NCBI GenBank assembly: GCA_963854735.1
Contig: OY978100.1
Coordinates: 1,240,001-1,304,000, forward strand
DNA from: Marvania coccoides
Lineage: Eukaryota; Chlorophyta; Trebouxiophyceae; Chlorellales; Chlorellaceae
Direction: 5' to 3'
DNA: 64,000 bases
The position numbers and the translations under genes were made by a program. Under the pieces are notes generated by a model. The model worked only from the letters and a program-made list of their open reading frames with translations. It was not told where the DNA came from and made no database searches. Numbering within the stretch: the first letter of the stretch is position 1; every line of letters starts with the position of its first letter. Shown in pieces: positions 11,630 through 23,143 of the stretch.

Positions 11630-12072
11630 GACGAAACGGGGGTAAAATTATATGAAATGGCGTGCAATATGTGTAAACATCACCAGGTTAATATCATCAC
11701 ACGTTCCTGTTACATATTGCTGTGATGCAAAAGGCAGTCAATAATTCATTCAAGGCTTGGCCGCTGGCCCAAAAACAAGGTCCCATGCACAAATATTATT
11801 TTGCCAAAGAACGGGCATGGACACATCATAGTGATGCTATAATGGCGTTTACAAAAATACTGCAAACAATCTAGTCAAACGCCCAAATAATGACAGCAAG
11901 AAAAAACAAAAAGCAGAAAGGCTAAAAGGGGACCAAAAACAGTTCATTCAAAAAATTATACACGTCGTGAAAGTATACCTCGCTAGTATGCATTAAAAAG
12001 GTTCACTGAGTGAGCTCAGATTCCTCCACGGTCACTATAGATAGTAAGACCTCAAAAACGCTGATTCTCTTT
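11630..12072. other. 3' intergenic region between converging genes
   Basis: AT-rich spacer between the J-protein stop (+) and the stop of the multi-pass membrane protein (-). TGTAA at 11672-11676 is the likely poly(A) signal of the J-protein. No ORF of interest was seen. Confidence 0.5.
11672..11676 (+). promoter_or_regulatory. putative TGTAA poly(A) signal of the J-protein gene
   Basis: The pentamer lies 43 nt downstream of the stop codon at 11629. UGUAA is the established poly(A) signal in green algae, in place of AAUAAA. Confidence 0.5.
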
Positions 12073-13179
12073 TCATTTTCTAGGGGTGGGCTCCTGGCTG
12101 CGAGACCCCATCGATTTGAGACTGGAAACGCTGTCGTGCCGAGAACGCAACGAGGCAGTCTTCTCAAAGGGACCCCCCACAGCCTCTTGCGCCCTCAACC
12201 GCTCCTTGTGCTCCACCAGGGACCCCGTAGTGGCCACTCCGGCTGCCGCAAGCAAATGCCAGACGGCATGCACCTGGTCGCAGACGCCGCTGTCTGCCGC
12301 CAAGTCTTCCAGCGCAAACGCCGCCGCTCCTGCCATTGCAGTCGCAATGTGGCGCCTGAAGGCCGGGCGCAGCGCCTTGTGCGTCGCTGCCTGGCGCACA
12401 AAGTCGTTCTGCATGGCCAGGATGTGGGCGGCAGACACTGTGAGTGGGCGGAACGGGATGGCAGCCAGAGACGCTAGCGTTGTGTATCGCCTCCAGCCGT
12501 TCTGCGGGAACAGCGCGTTGCTCATCAGGGTCGACGAGGCGGAGATGGTCCAGTAGTCGAGTTTGCGGCACGCTTTGCGCAGTTTGCCAGAGGTGGCATG
12601 GTACCTGTTCATTTAAAAAAGACGGCGAAAAATTATAAGATTGGAAATCAAACAGTTTTCATAAAGTTAAGCGTCGGAAATGGTGCATCATAAAACTCAC
12701 AGAGTAGCGGCCACTCCCACAGCCAGCATGCTCCCTGCGTACTGTTTGCCTTCCGCTGAGTGATGGCGCCCCATCATGTGCGCGCCGATGGCCAGGAAGG
12801 GCAGCGACGTGAGGATGTTGACGGTGCGTTGGGCGAGGGTGTCATCGTTGTGGGTGTCGCCCTGGGGCTGCAGCTGCCCGGCGATGCACATAGCAGCGCT
12901 TCTGAGGCCACCCATCAGCACACTCCTGCTGCTGCTGGGAGACGCGATGGTGACCATCGCGGTCATTAGGTCCCCTGAAGCCTGCACAGGTCTAAGATTC
13001 TCGTTGAGCAGCGCTGCCCCAGAGCTGTGGCTGCGGGAGGGGCGGGCAGAATGGTGGCGCGCAACATGTGGCACCGGCAAAGCCTCCGAGCCGCGGGCTT
13101 GGTGTAGAATCAACGCGCTGGCCGATGCGTCGGCCAGCTCAAAGATGAGCTGCCCGCAGGCGGGTGTGTCGATTTGCAT
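12073..13179 (-). CDS. multi-pass membrane protein, CREST-superfamily-like (hemolysin III/ceramidase fold)
   Basis: Two exons, 13179-12701 and 12604-12073, join in phase 2 across a 96 nt GT-AG intron (336 aa). The junction reads LYHATSGKLRKACRKLDYWT. After a Ser/His-rich N-terminus there are about six hydrophobic segments. Patterns such as HATSGK...RKLDYWTIS and CDQVHAVWHLLAAAGV (Asp, then HxxWH near the last helix) recall the metal-dependent CREST hydrolases (PAQR, alkaline ceramidase, Per1, Myomaker). The link is by motif shape only; the substrate is unknown. The C-terminal 45 residues are Ser/Arg-rich and soluble. Confidence 0.6.
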
Positions 13180-13582
13180 GTTGCAAAACTAACTGAACCG
13201 AAGTATCTTTTTAGATGCCAGCTGAGACGAGCTGGGCGTAGAGTTTATATATGAGCGCAGAGGGCTAAATGATTGATGGCACGCGGGCAACCTAGCGCTG
13301 AAGAGGTTCGTCAGCTCTCTCCTTCACCTGACCCTAGAGCGAAAAATCAGGCGACATAAGATCCGCGTCTCTAAATGGGAAAAGCCCACATCTTTTGGGG
13401 GGACGAAACCAGTTTCAAGTCGAGGGAATCAAAATAAATTCGCAGGAGGAGAAAATGCTTCAATTCATTTTCTTCTGTCATTTTCAAAGCGCAGCATGCC
13501 GGCCACGACATTTTCTGTTTGGTAGGAAACGCATCCAATTTAAAATAGTAGTCTTGAAATCGAAAACCATGGCCAACTAGTC
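13180..13582. promoter_or_regulatory. shared intergenic region, membrane protein (-) and FANCI (+)
   Basis: This 403 bp spacer separates two divergent start codons. Apart from the minus-strand TATA-like string at 13244-13252, no clear element was identified. Confidence 0.35.
13244..13252 (-). promoter_or_regulatory. possible TATA box for the CREST-like membrane protein
   Basis: On the minus strand this reads ATATATAAA, about 65 nt upstream of the ATG at 13179, a usual TATA-to-start distance for a short 5' UTR. It is a sequence match only. Confidence 0.35.
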
Positions 13583-16500
13583 ATGGTTCCTGACGTGATC
13601 GCCGCGGGCAAGGCCTGTTCCTACTCCAGAGAAGGAGTGCTGCAGCGTTTGCGTACCTATGTTCTTGAGCATGGCGCCGTCACGATCGCCAACGAGTTCG
13701 ACGCGCTGCAGGGAAAGCCAGAAGCCACGGTGGGTTGTTTTTAATTCGCACTTCGTTTTCGTGCGTTTCATCCCGCCTTCGGTTTGTTTTTTCGGGCTCA
13801 CGTCATCGTCTAATCCACTCATATCGCTCGAGTAGGAGTTTCTGCGGGGAGCCTGCGCCGGCACACGCCCCACTGCTGACCCCCAGCAAAATGCCAAATT
13901 TAAGACGGTGCGGCTGGCCCTGTTCAAACGCGCGCTCGCCTGGCTCACCTCCCCCGACGAGGGCGTGACCTCGGAGCAGGCCACCGCAATGGTGTCCGTC
14001 CTCAGCGACACCGCGCCATTCTTCTCCTCGCCGGCCGACCTGTCGGCTGTCGTGGAGGCAGCCCTGGAGACCTTTGAGAGCAATGGAAAGCTGGCGTATC
14101 ACGCCCTCGACCTCCTCCCACCCGCGCTCACCGTCTTGCACAACCTCGGCGGCTCCTGCGGCGCCGACGAGGATCAAGTTTCCGATGTCTTCAGAGGTGC
14201 CGCCGCGCGCATCTGCACCCACGCTTGGCCGCCCGCCTCCATCGCGCCCACGCTGGCTGCGCTGCGGGCGCTGCCCATGAGCGCGGAAGCCCTGGCGGCT
14301 GCGGTGCGCCACGGGGCCGCCCTCGCCATGGCTGCAGACGTGCTGGACTTGCTGGCCATTGCCCACCAGCTGCTGGCTCTCGCTGGGCCCACCTGCAAAG
14401 GCGTGGCCCTCGCTGTGAGTTTCCCCCCTTATTTCTTGCTTTATTTGGCGTAATTTCCCTGTAATTTAGCACACGAGGGGACTTGTTTCATTCATCCATT
14501 TATTTATTATATATTTTCTACTTTGTTTATATTTTTTATATTCTCAATTCAATTCCCATATTGATTTCTACACAATTTCAACTCACATTCGCTCCATCCT
14601 CCCCCTTTCTCCCACATTGTGCAGGAGATCGTGCGGCTGTTTGACAAGCGAGAGCGCTCAGCGGCTGAGTCCACCAACGAAGCTCACCGTAAGTGCCTGC
14701 TGCAGATCGAGGGAGCGGTGCTCATGGAGATGGAGCCGGCGCTCAAGCACGACGCCGAGCTGGGAAGGGCCTGGCTGAAGCGGCTGAAGAGCCCCTGGTG
14801 GCAGCCGTCCCCGTTTGCGCTGGCCGTCTCAATGGTCATTGCCAGCAGCGACGCCATGGAGAAACACATCGTCGCCGCTCTCCGCGCGTCCCTCACCAAA
14901 GTCGCCGCCGACAGGGAGCTCCGCCGCGCCGCGCCGTGGCTGCCTGCCGCTGCCGACGCCCCGCAAAGCGCCGCTCTGGAGGAGGCGCTGCTGCAGTGCA
15001 CGCGCAACGCGGCGCTGGGCCAGGGCGCCGTGGTGGTGCGTCCTCTGGTGTCGTTCGCGGTGTCGCTGCTGGAAGCTGGAGTGGGGGGCAAGCTGGTCTC
15101 CAGCAACATCTCAGCCAGCAGTCGGTGTGCTGCCGACCTGGGAGTACGCGTGCTCACCACGCTGTTTGGCGCGCACAAAGAGTGCCGCAAAGACGTGCTG
15201 AAACTGTGCTGCATGCGGCTTCTGGGCGCCAGCGAAGCTTCCGCGCCGCCGTTTCTGGCGCTGCTGCGCTCGCTGGTTGCTAGGTACCCCGCACTGGTGG
15301 AGCTCCACCTGGCAGAGGTGCGCATGGTGCTGGAAAATCTGGTGACGCTGCCTCCCGCCGCATCGATGGCGCTGCTGCTGGCGCTGTGGCCGATTTGCAG
15401 TCCCCGAAAGGACTTGAAAAACGACCTGGTCATCATGCTGCGCAAGGCACAGTTCAACAGGGACATGGGGGCGCGGCTGTTTGCGGCGCGCGGCTTCCTG
15501 TTCCTCATCACCGAGCAGCTCAAGGGGGCTGCTGCAGGCGGCGGCGGTGGCGGGGATGGGGCGAGCCCTGCAGGCGGGGGCCCTTCGTTTTCACAAATGG
15601 GCGATGTGCCTGCGCTCAGCCAGATGAGCGCCCTGGCGGGGGGTCCCAGGGGGGTGACGCTGATGATCGAGCTCATGGGGCTGGTGCGGCGGTGTCTGAC
15701 GCAGCAGGCGGAGGTGCGGGCTGCCGTGTACGTCGGCCTGCCAGCGGTGTTGGCGGCAGACCCCGCCGCCGCAGAGATGATGGCGGAGCTGCTGCTCCCC
15801 CACGCGGCCGCGTTTTGTGAGGCCGAGGAGGCGCTGCCGCCGCTCAAGCTGGAGGCGTGCATGCCGAAGAGCGGGGGGGCGACCCCAGTAGAGCCGGTGC
15901 ACCTGCTGATGGCCTGCGTGGCGCACGTGGTGCGTATGGGCAGATTCGCTGATGCCCCAGCCACCGCCAAACCGGTGGGTGTCAGTGTCAGCGACAATGA
16001 AGACGACACTCCTCAAAAGGAAGCAAAGAGTGCAGCAGCCGACAGTGATGAAGAAGATGACTACGCCGCAGGGCCGGCGCTGCACCGGCTGTTTGCGTCG
16101 GTGCGCTGCCGCCTAGGGAGGGTGGACCTGGAGGATCTGGGCTTTGACGCCTCCACCGTGTTTGCCTCAAGCGAGCCCCAGGGCCCGGGGAATCAGGTGT
16201 CGGCGCACATGCTGCTGGGGTGCTTTGAGGTGGCCATGGAGGACGTGGTGGCGGACATCCAGCGCATCGGGACGAAGCCGCGCGGGGATGCGGCCTGCCG
16301 GCAGTCCGAGGAGCTGGCAGCCGAGCTGCTGCAGCTGCACCGGCAGCACCTGCGGCTGTCCAACCTGGTGGCCGACGGCGCGAAAGGGGTCAAGGGGAAG
16401 AAGATGGAGGGCCTCACGCAGGCTGTGGGAGGCGCGGCGGCCGCCGCCAAAGACGGGCCGGCGGTGCCGCTGGTGGGGCAACGCCACCCGGTGCTCAGCG

Positions 16501-18365
16501 TGGGGTGCATGTCGAGCCTGCTGGAGGCCATCGAGAGGGACGGGCTGGTGCCTAACGGGTGCGCTGCCGGGCAGGCGCAGTCCGCTCACGTGGAGCTGGC
16601 CAGGAGCGTTGAGTTTCAGACGTTTACGATGAACGGCTGCATGAGGATGCTGCAGCAGAAGAAGGGGGGCACGGGGGCCAGCGCCGAAGAAGAGGAAGAC
16701 ACAGAGGGGTCCGGGGACGATGCCAACAGCGCAGCTGCGACCGCTCGCTTGCTGTGCGGCAGTGTGGATTGGCGGGTGCTGGCCGGGCCGCTGTTCAAGA
16801 CGGCAGCGATGACTGTGCTTGCGTGCTGCTCTCGGGCCCCCGCGGAATCTGCCGGCGAAAAGAAGAAGGAAAAGGATCCCATCGATGGCCTGCTGCAGGT
16901 GTCGGTGGCTGCGTTTGAGCGCCTGCTGGCCCGCGGCGGGGGCACCCTGGAAGGCGTCGCTCGGCTGATGCGCCCCTTCCACCTGCCGAGCGATGACACT
17001 AAACGGAAAGCTAGGCTGCCCCAGGTGGCAGAAGGGGCAACTGTGGACTCCCCGCTGGCTGTGGTCACCGCACGGCTGCCTCACTTTCGGGTGCTGCTCA
17101 ACTCGCTGGTGAAGAACGCAAAGCCCAAGGAGCTGGAGTCCATGTGCGCGTGCCTGAAGGCGCTTCTGGGCGTGCTGCCGCCTGCGCACGTCAAAGCGAT
17201 GGCCACCTGGCTGGACGCTGCGTGCGCTGAGGCCCCGACGCAGCTCTCAACCTGCGCAGCCGCGGTGCAGGCCCTGGTTGCGCTGCGGCTGCAGTGCCAC
17301 GCGGCCGCAGGGGGTGACGCGGACCTTGTGCTGCTCGTTCTGATGGCGGAGGATGCGAGGAGGAGGGTGGAGGGCGACGGTGGATGTTACGCTGCCACGC
17401 TCAACTTCACTGCGCAGGCTTCCAGCCCGCTGCTGTCTGCCAAGAGCGTGAACAAGATCGTGGAGGCGGCGGCGGCGCACATTGAAGCCGCCTTGGGGCC
17501 CCTGAACTACGCTTTAACGCAGATTCAGGCGTTGGGAGAGCGGGCGGCGGCTGACGGCGATGACAACAGTGGCAACAGCGCCGTAGGCGGGGCGCTGGTG
17601 CAGGCGGCGTCCCGTGCGGAGTGGGAAAACGCCACGTTCGGTCGGATGCTGGCGTTGGTGCGGGCTGCGACGGCGGTGACGTCTGTGAGCTTGATTGGCA
17701 AGCCGGCGGAGGAGGTGGTGAAGGCCCTGATCAAGGTGTACGCCACGCTGAAGAAGGCGGCGGGCACGCAGATGGCCTCCAAGGGGCAGCAGCAGCCGCT
17801 GCTGGGCCCCGCGTTCCTGGCTCTGAAGGCCAAGGTCAACTCTGACCTCAGTCCGGCTGTGGACAATTTGAAGAGCGAGCTACAGATGAGCGTGCAGCTG
17901 CCTGGGCCCAAGGCGGCGGACGCGGAGGAGGGAGCGGAGGAGGACGAGAACGAGGGCGGCAACGCGGGAAAAAGAAAGAAAAAGAAGGACAGAGAAACTG
18001 CAGCAGCGCGGAAACGCCCCCGTAACGAAATCAAGGCGCTGCCCAACCTGAACTTCCACATGGAGTCGTGGCTGGTGGAGCTGGTGAAGGTGTCGAAAGC
18101 CACCCGCGTGAACCTGATGGAGGGCGTGCGCTTTTCCAAGAACGTCGACTTCAGGCTCAACACCGCCAAACGGACCAAGGTGGAGCGGGCGGCGGTGGAG
18201 CAGCAGCAGCAGCAGGCGGAGGAAGAAGAAGAAGAGGAGGACGAAGAGGTTGCTGCTGAGGAAGATGATGAGGAGATGGAGGAGGCGGGCGAAGAGGAAG
18301 AGGGCGGCGAAGATGTGTTTGGCGAGGAGGAAGAAGCTGCATTGGCCACCATCTATGACGAGTAG
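13583..18365 (+). CDS. FANCI: FANCI, Fanconi anemia ID2-complex subunit
   Basis: FANCI pairs with FANCD2 as a DNA clamp in interstrand crosslink repair. The three exons are 13583-13729, 13836-14414 and 14625-18365, giving about 1488 aa; the last exon alone is 3.7 kb. Family matches run the full length: RKCLLQIEGAVLMEMEPALK, DAELGRAWLKRLKSPWW, PPLKLEACM and a C-terminal block NEIKALPNLNFHMESWL with KVSKATRVNLMEGVRFSKNV. The Lys that is monoubiquitinated in human FANCI (K523, in LRKAMF) aligns with Lys516 in MLRKAQF, and two SQ motifs (Ser565, Ser574) sit where the human ATR-site SQ cluster lies. A Gly-rich insert precedes them. The tail is Glu-rich with poly-Gln (about 18200-18350), where animals have a basic nuclear tail; a basic stretch occurs at about residue 1365 (KRKKKKDRETAAARKRPRN). 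Confidence 0.93.
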
Positions 18366-18655
18366 AAGGGCAGGATTTAAATTTTACAGTAGTTAATTGT
18401 ATTGTCGTTAGTATTGTTCAGGGATTGAGCGCTTGTCAGTCAGTCAAAGCCACACTGGCGCCGGCGCCTTGAAATGAACTTGTCGATTTGTCTCAGAAGA
18501 GGCAAAACGCACTTTAAAAATCAAAATAAAATTTTAATTGCGCGACAATGAAGTCCTAGCGCCGTCATAGATCAATTTGGATAATCGTAATTGTCTTTTG
18601 ATCACATTGAGCAATTCGCAAACAATATAGCGATTTGACCTCCATCTCCCGTTAG
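18366..18655. other. intergenic between FANCI and ICME (same strand)
   Basis: 290 bp of AT-rich spacer holding the FANCI 3' UTR and the ICME promoter. No obvious element is visible. Confidence 0.4.
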
Positions 18656-20338
18656 ATGTCGATCCCCGAAGCTCTGAAGGGCGCTCAGGCGGAGCTGGCC
18701 CGGCTGCACTCCCCCCTGGACAAGCTCAAGCGCATCGGCACCTACGCCCGCATCATCGGGGCAGAGCTGCTGGGCACAGTGGCCGTCATCCCTTACGGCA
18801 TTCGCGCCAAGACGCTGCACAGCTCCCTGCCGGAAGCGGAGCGCGGCACAGGACGGCAGGGCGTCGTCAGCCTCGCCCGCAACGTCAGATACGGCGACAA
18901 GGCACGAAGCACTATGGATGTGTATCTTCCGCCAGACGCTGACGTAAACGCCGCCGACCTGCAAACCATAAAGAACTCAACCGTAACTGACGATGCTTCT
19001 ACTGCTTCTACTGGCAGTAAAACCGCAGATTCTGGGTTGCCAGTGGTGCTGTTTTGCCACGGAGGAGTATGGGCCCAGGGCGACAAGTGGCACTACGCCC
19101 CCATGGCCACCAGGCTGGCGCAAGCCGGCATCATCACCGCGGTGTTTCATTACACGCTGTATCCCCAGGTAAAAGGTTTTTTTACTTCTTTCTTGGTTGC
19201 AATAAACCAACTCTAGTTTTATCTTGCTTCACACGTTGCATTATCTTGTTTCTCTAGGCGCTCGCACCAGAGATGACTGAAGAGGTGTCGAAGGCGTTGA
19301 CATGGACCATGGACCATATTGGAGGGGTGGGGGGCGATGCAAAGAACTTAACGCTGGTGGGACACTCTGCCGGGGCCCAGCTGTGCGCCATGGCGCTGCT
19401 GCACAGAGCGGTAAAAGAAGAAGGTGATCTCCGCATGCCCAAGAGGCTCGTGGGACTGGCTGGCGTGTATGATTTGGCGCAGCACTTTGAGTACGAGAGA
19501 AGTAAGATTATCCCCGAAGATTTTCACTTTTTTTTTTTTTTTTTGCGTTCTCCAGCAAACAATTAAATTATTTTACGTCAATTTTCTGTATTCTACCTGC
19601 AGCTCGAGACGTCCACGAGCTTTCCACCATGGCCAGAGCTGTGGGCGGTGCAGAGGGCTTTGCCGACGCCTCTCCCTGCGTCATCCTTAGAGACGCTCTG
19701 GCCAGGGATGGCTCCTGCCCCGGCACGACTCAGCCTTTCTCAGAAAACGCAGCAGGCAGTAAACGCGAAAAGCTGCATGGGGAGATTATTGCTGAGCGGG
19801 TGGGTCTTCACCGCCCCTCCACCTCTGCCCCCGCCGCTCGATTTTACCCGCAGCAAAAGCCAAATCTAAAACTGTCGGTGGCAGCAGCTCGCCGGCTACC
19901 CCCCACCGTGCTGCAGTCGTCATGCTCTGATGTTGTGGTCCCGTGGTGAGAAAGAAAGCCATTTTTTTGTTGTTGCTGCTGAATTATCTTTTTTCTCCCT
20001 GCTACTATAATACTACTATAATATAGCATAATTATTATTTAGAAAAAAGATAGAATGAAGAAACTGTAAAATGCCTAATTTATTTTATTCGTCATTTTCT
20101 TCCTCTCCTTTGCAGGTATGAGTCTGCCGACATGCACTGGGCGCTGCACGACTGCGGCGTCCCAGTCAAATCGCTGGTCTACAACAGAACGGGGCACGGA
20201 GACTTTGTGGTGGAGTGGCACCCGCTGCCGTCGCCCCTGGAGGTGCACTCCACCTCCGATTTGCCGCCGTACGCTGCAGACCTGGTAAAAATTCTGAGGG
20301 ACGAGACAAACGTAGAATACGCGAGAGCAGGCCCTTAA
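18656..20338 (+). CDS. ICME: isoprenylcysteine alpha-carbonyl methylesterase (ICME-like alpha/beta hydrolase)
   Basis: Predicted to demethylate the carboxyl-methylated prenylcysteine of CaaX proteins at the ER/Golgi; in plants this modulates ABA signalling. The four exons are 18656-19168, 19258-19501, 19603-19945 and 20116-20338, with consistent phases (0, 1, 2), giving 440 aa. The oxyanion-hole segment reads VVLFCHGGVWAQGDKWHY. The nucleophile is Ser208 in LVGHSAGAQ. The acid is probably Asp in SCSDVVVPW (this Trp codon is split by intron 3) and the base is His in YNRTGHGDFVVEW. VHELSTMARAVGG matches the plant family. The N-terminus may carry one membrane segment (IIGAELLGTVAVIPYGI). Exon 3 is longer than in plants, with a low-complexity stretch. 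Confidence 0.85.
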
Positions 20339-20507
20339 GACAATATCCTAGTCATTACAATGAATAAATTAAGGGAAATAAAAAGGGTAAAATTGCTGCA
20401 GTTGTCAGTCAGGCGCAGTTTTATTTATAGAGGGGGTGAAAGAAGAAAACAAAAGCGATGCAGGAAAAATAAAATTAAACACAAGGCTCGTTGGGTCACT
20501 TATCCCA

Positions 20508-22226
20508 TCATCCCATCACCATGTAGTTCTTGGCATCCACCACGATGTTGCGCGTGGACCCTACGAACGACAGCACCACGATGAGCCCGCCGATGGCCGC
20601 GATCGTCCAGTTCAGCGCCAGCTCCCACCCGCCTGGCCGCTTTGCCGATATCCACAGCAGCGGCGGGAAAATAAAGGTGATGGGGCACAGCCCCACGCTG
20701 GCCACGATGCCCATCAGGTCGCTGAAGAAGGGCAGCATGCAGGCCACGAGGGTGATGGCCAGCACGAACGCCGATCGCACCAGCAGGCGCAGTATCAGCG
20801 GGCGGGGCGGGGTGCCTCGCGCCCGCCGCGTGATGGCCCCCTCCATGCCGTCAAACAGCGGCATCGCGAAGATCTGGTATCCCGCAGCCACGTGGATGAC
20901 CACCATGAGGTTGGCTGCGTCAATCAGCGCCGGGGGGCGGCTCACTGAGAGCAGCACATCTGGGCGCACGTTCGCGCCAAAAGCTGCGTACCCCGCGATA
21001 GCCACCGAGTAGTAGGCGGAGATGACCACCACGTAGGCCAGCCACACCCCCTTCATCATTGACACGTGGGTTTTGGGGGGGCGCGCGAGCGTGGCTTGAA
21101 TTTCCGGCAAAACTGCCTGCCCGCCAAAGGTGAAGGCGATGCTGCCCAGGGCGTTGAGCGTGCCGAAGATGCGGTCGGCGGTGGACTCGTCCGCCCGGGA
21201 GAAGGAGGGCGCGGCGCCGGAAGAAGCGGCGGCGGCGCTGGCGCCGAACGCGATTGCGCAGTACCCCACCGACATGATGGCACCCAGCAGCGAAACCCAC
21301 CACAGCGAGTGAAAGTCGGGGACCTGACTCAGCGCCAGCTGCACCGCTCCGAAGATGACGATGAAGGGGGCAAGGCCGCCCTCGCAGTCGGCGCCAGCGC
21401 AGCTGGAACTGGCCACGCCCTTGAGGGACTGCCCCGCGGTGACAGAGTAGGCGATGCACAGGCCCACCTGTACAAAGGGGCCAGTATGCGAGGGGAAACG
21501 GTGGGGACAAGGTGGAAAAAAACTGGCGAAGAGGGGGGAGATAAGAGCCTTTTCTAATTACTGAAAACACCCTTTGATCTCTACGACACAAAGAGAGATA
21601 ACCCGATAACCCCTAAACATGGGGTATACATTGTATCTTATTCCACTTTTCCCTGTATATCTCTCTCACCATGAGCGAGAATTGCACTGTCTCGATCATT
21701 CTCCGCCCTGTGGCGCCCCAAACCGCCTCGCCAATGTCCCTGTACGTGTTGTACCGCCGCTCACCGTCCTCATGCAGCTTGGCCAGCAGGTTGGAGGTGT
21801 GCAGCGAGGCGGCGCACAGCACAGTGAGCGTTATGAGTCCCGCTGTCCAACCGAGATAACTGAAAGCGTAAGGAAGGCCCAGCACGCCTGCTCCAACCAC
21901 AGCGCAGACGGAATGGAAGGCAGCATGGTACCAGTGCGCTGCATTACCATCGAAGTAAATAGAGCAGGGTGAGGAGTTGTGGGGGCTGGCTTGTTTGAAG
22001 GACGGGAGATACGGCAGCAGGTGAAGAAAAAATGGAGCATATCGTGCGTGGGGATTGACCCACGCAGCACGCCCACCATCTCACCTTTTCGATCATCGCC
22101 CACTGTTTCAAGCTCGAAAGAAACGGGGCCAGCTTGCGAAAGCAGCTCGATTTGATCGTTCGCTTCACCACCCCCAACCAGCGAGTTCTGGCTTCGGGGA
22201 CGCCTCCCCGTTTCTAGCATTTGCAT
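20508..22226 (-). CDS. amino acid transporter, AAAP family (LHT/AAP-like)
   Basis: A proton-coupled amino acid permease, probably of the plasma membrane. Three exons, 22226-22085, 21938-21670 and 21467-20508, give 456 aa with continuous phase (1, then 0). The family signature follows the first junction: HWYHAAFHSVCAVVGAGVLG, then LPYAFSYLGWTAG. About ten to eleven hydrophobic helices follow. The 47-residue N-terminus is soluble. Upstream ATGs are absent in frame within the AT-rich 5' region, so the ATG at 22226 is preferred. A TTACA (minus-strand TGTAA) at 20355-20359 lies about 150 nt beyond the stop and may be its poly(A) signal. Confidence 0.88.
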
Positions 22227-22460
22227 TGATCGAAGATTTGTCAAGTCAAAATTTCAATTTAACTGCTGGGCTAACTGAAATCGCCCAACAACCCATCTTC
22301 TGCAAGTTAAAAAATGTTTTCATCCCAACAATCGTGTTGCTTCGGTCATTACATGGATAATATACAATTCGCAGAAAGTATACAAAGGTGCATATGGTGC
22401 ACCTGTCGAAGGAGTATAAAAAGAATAAGCGAGGCTTGTTATGTACAGTTGAATTTCCTT

Positions 22461-23034
22461 TCAAAAATTGCCGCCACCCTGCCTTTGAATGCGCTCCAAA
22501 TGAAGATCGCGCAGCATCAGGTTGGTATTCTCATACTGCCACTCGCTGTCCTGGCAGTAATGCGCTTGGGCCGGCAGAGCTCCGTCTTGTATGTTGGACA
22601 AAGACTGCCGCCGAGTGGGCTGCTGTTGCTGTTGCTGCGTTTGCTGGTGCTGTTGCTGCTGAGCGTGCTGCTCGAAAGAATGTTTTTCAGGGACTGGGGG
22701 TTGGCAGTAGGGGTCGTGGTTTTGGTCTGTCACGCTCAAGTATCCCTGCAAAAGAGAGAGAGCGAAGCGAGCGGTGAGCGAGTTAAAAGGTGAAAAAGAG
22801 GTTGATACTATCCACTGCGCGTGTTTGTCGCGCCAAACGCACCTCGGGCCCCACGGTCTGCAAGCGTTTCACGCTCTGGCACAGCTCTTCCACTGACGAG
22901 GCCTGCATGTCAGGAGAAAAAAAAGGTTGGAGAGACTATCAAGCCATAGCATCTCGCCGAGGCCGTGCTCAGTGTTGCCAGGAATTCTTGATACTTACGC
23001 CTGAGAGGTCCTCTTCACGCAAACGTTTCGACAT
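22461..23034 (-). CDS. small Gln-rich protein, function unknown
   Basis: Three exons, 23034-22999, 22902-22843 and 22745-22461, all joined in phase 0 (126 aa). The N-terminus MSKRLREEDLSG is nuclear-localisation-like. A short helix (SSVEELCQSVKRLQTVGPE) and a compact GYLSVTDQNHDPYCQPPVP segment follow. A poly-Gln run is encoded by CAG/CAA repeats at about 22610-22670. The C-terminal helix NTNLMLRDLHLERIQR looks conserved. I do not recognise the family. Its ATG is only 109 bp from the divergent bS6m start, so the two probably share a promoter. Confidence 0.6.
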
Positions 23035-23143
23035 TCGATCTCGTCCCTTTTCGACGTCGTTCAAAGAGTGCTGCGCTGACCCGCCATTGCACCACTTCTT
23101 GAGCTAATTTAGTCTCTAACAGTTATTCTTTTGAACGCGGAGG

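Noticed and set aside
14684..16009. 441-codon minus-strand ORF opposite FANCI
   Set aside because: Ser/Ala/Arg-biased antisense frame caused by the GC-rich third codon positions of FANCI; no domain.
16080..16160. First reading that the FANCI ubiquitin-site Lys was replaced by Arg (LGRVDLEDLGFD)
   Set aside because: The spacing to the SQ cluster shows that the human K523 motif is LRKAMF, which aligns with MLRKAQF at 15435-15455, where Lys is present. The LEDLGFD region is a different conserved block.
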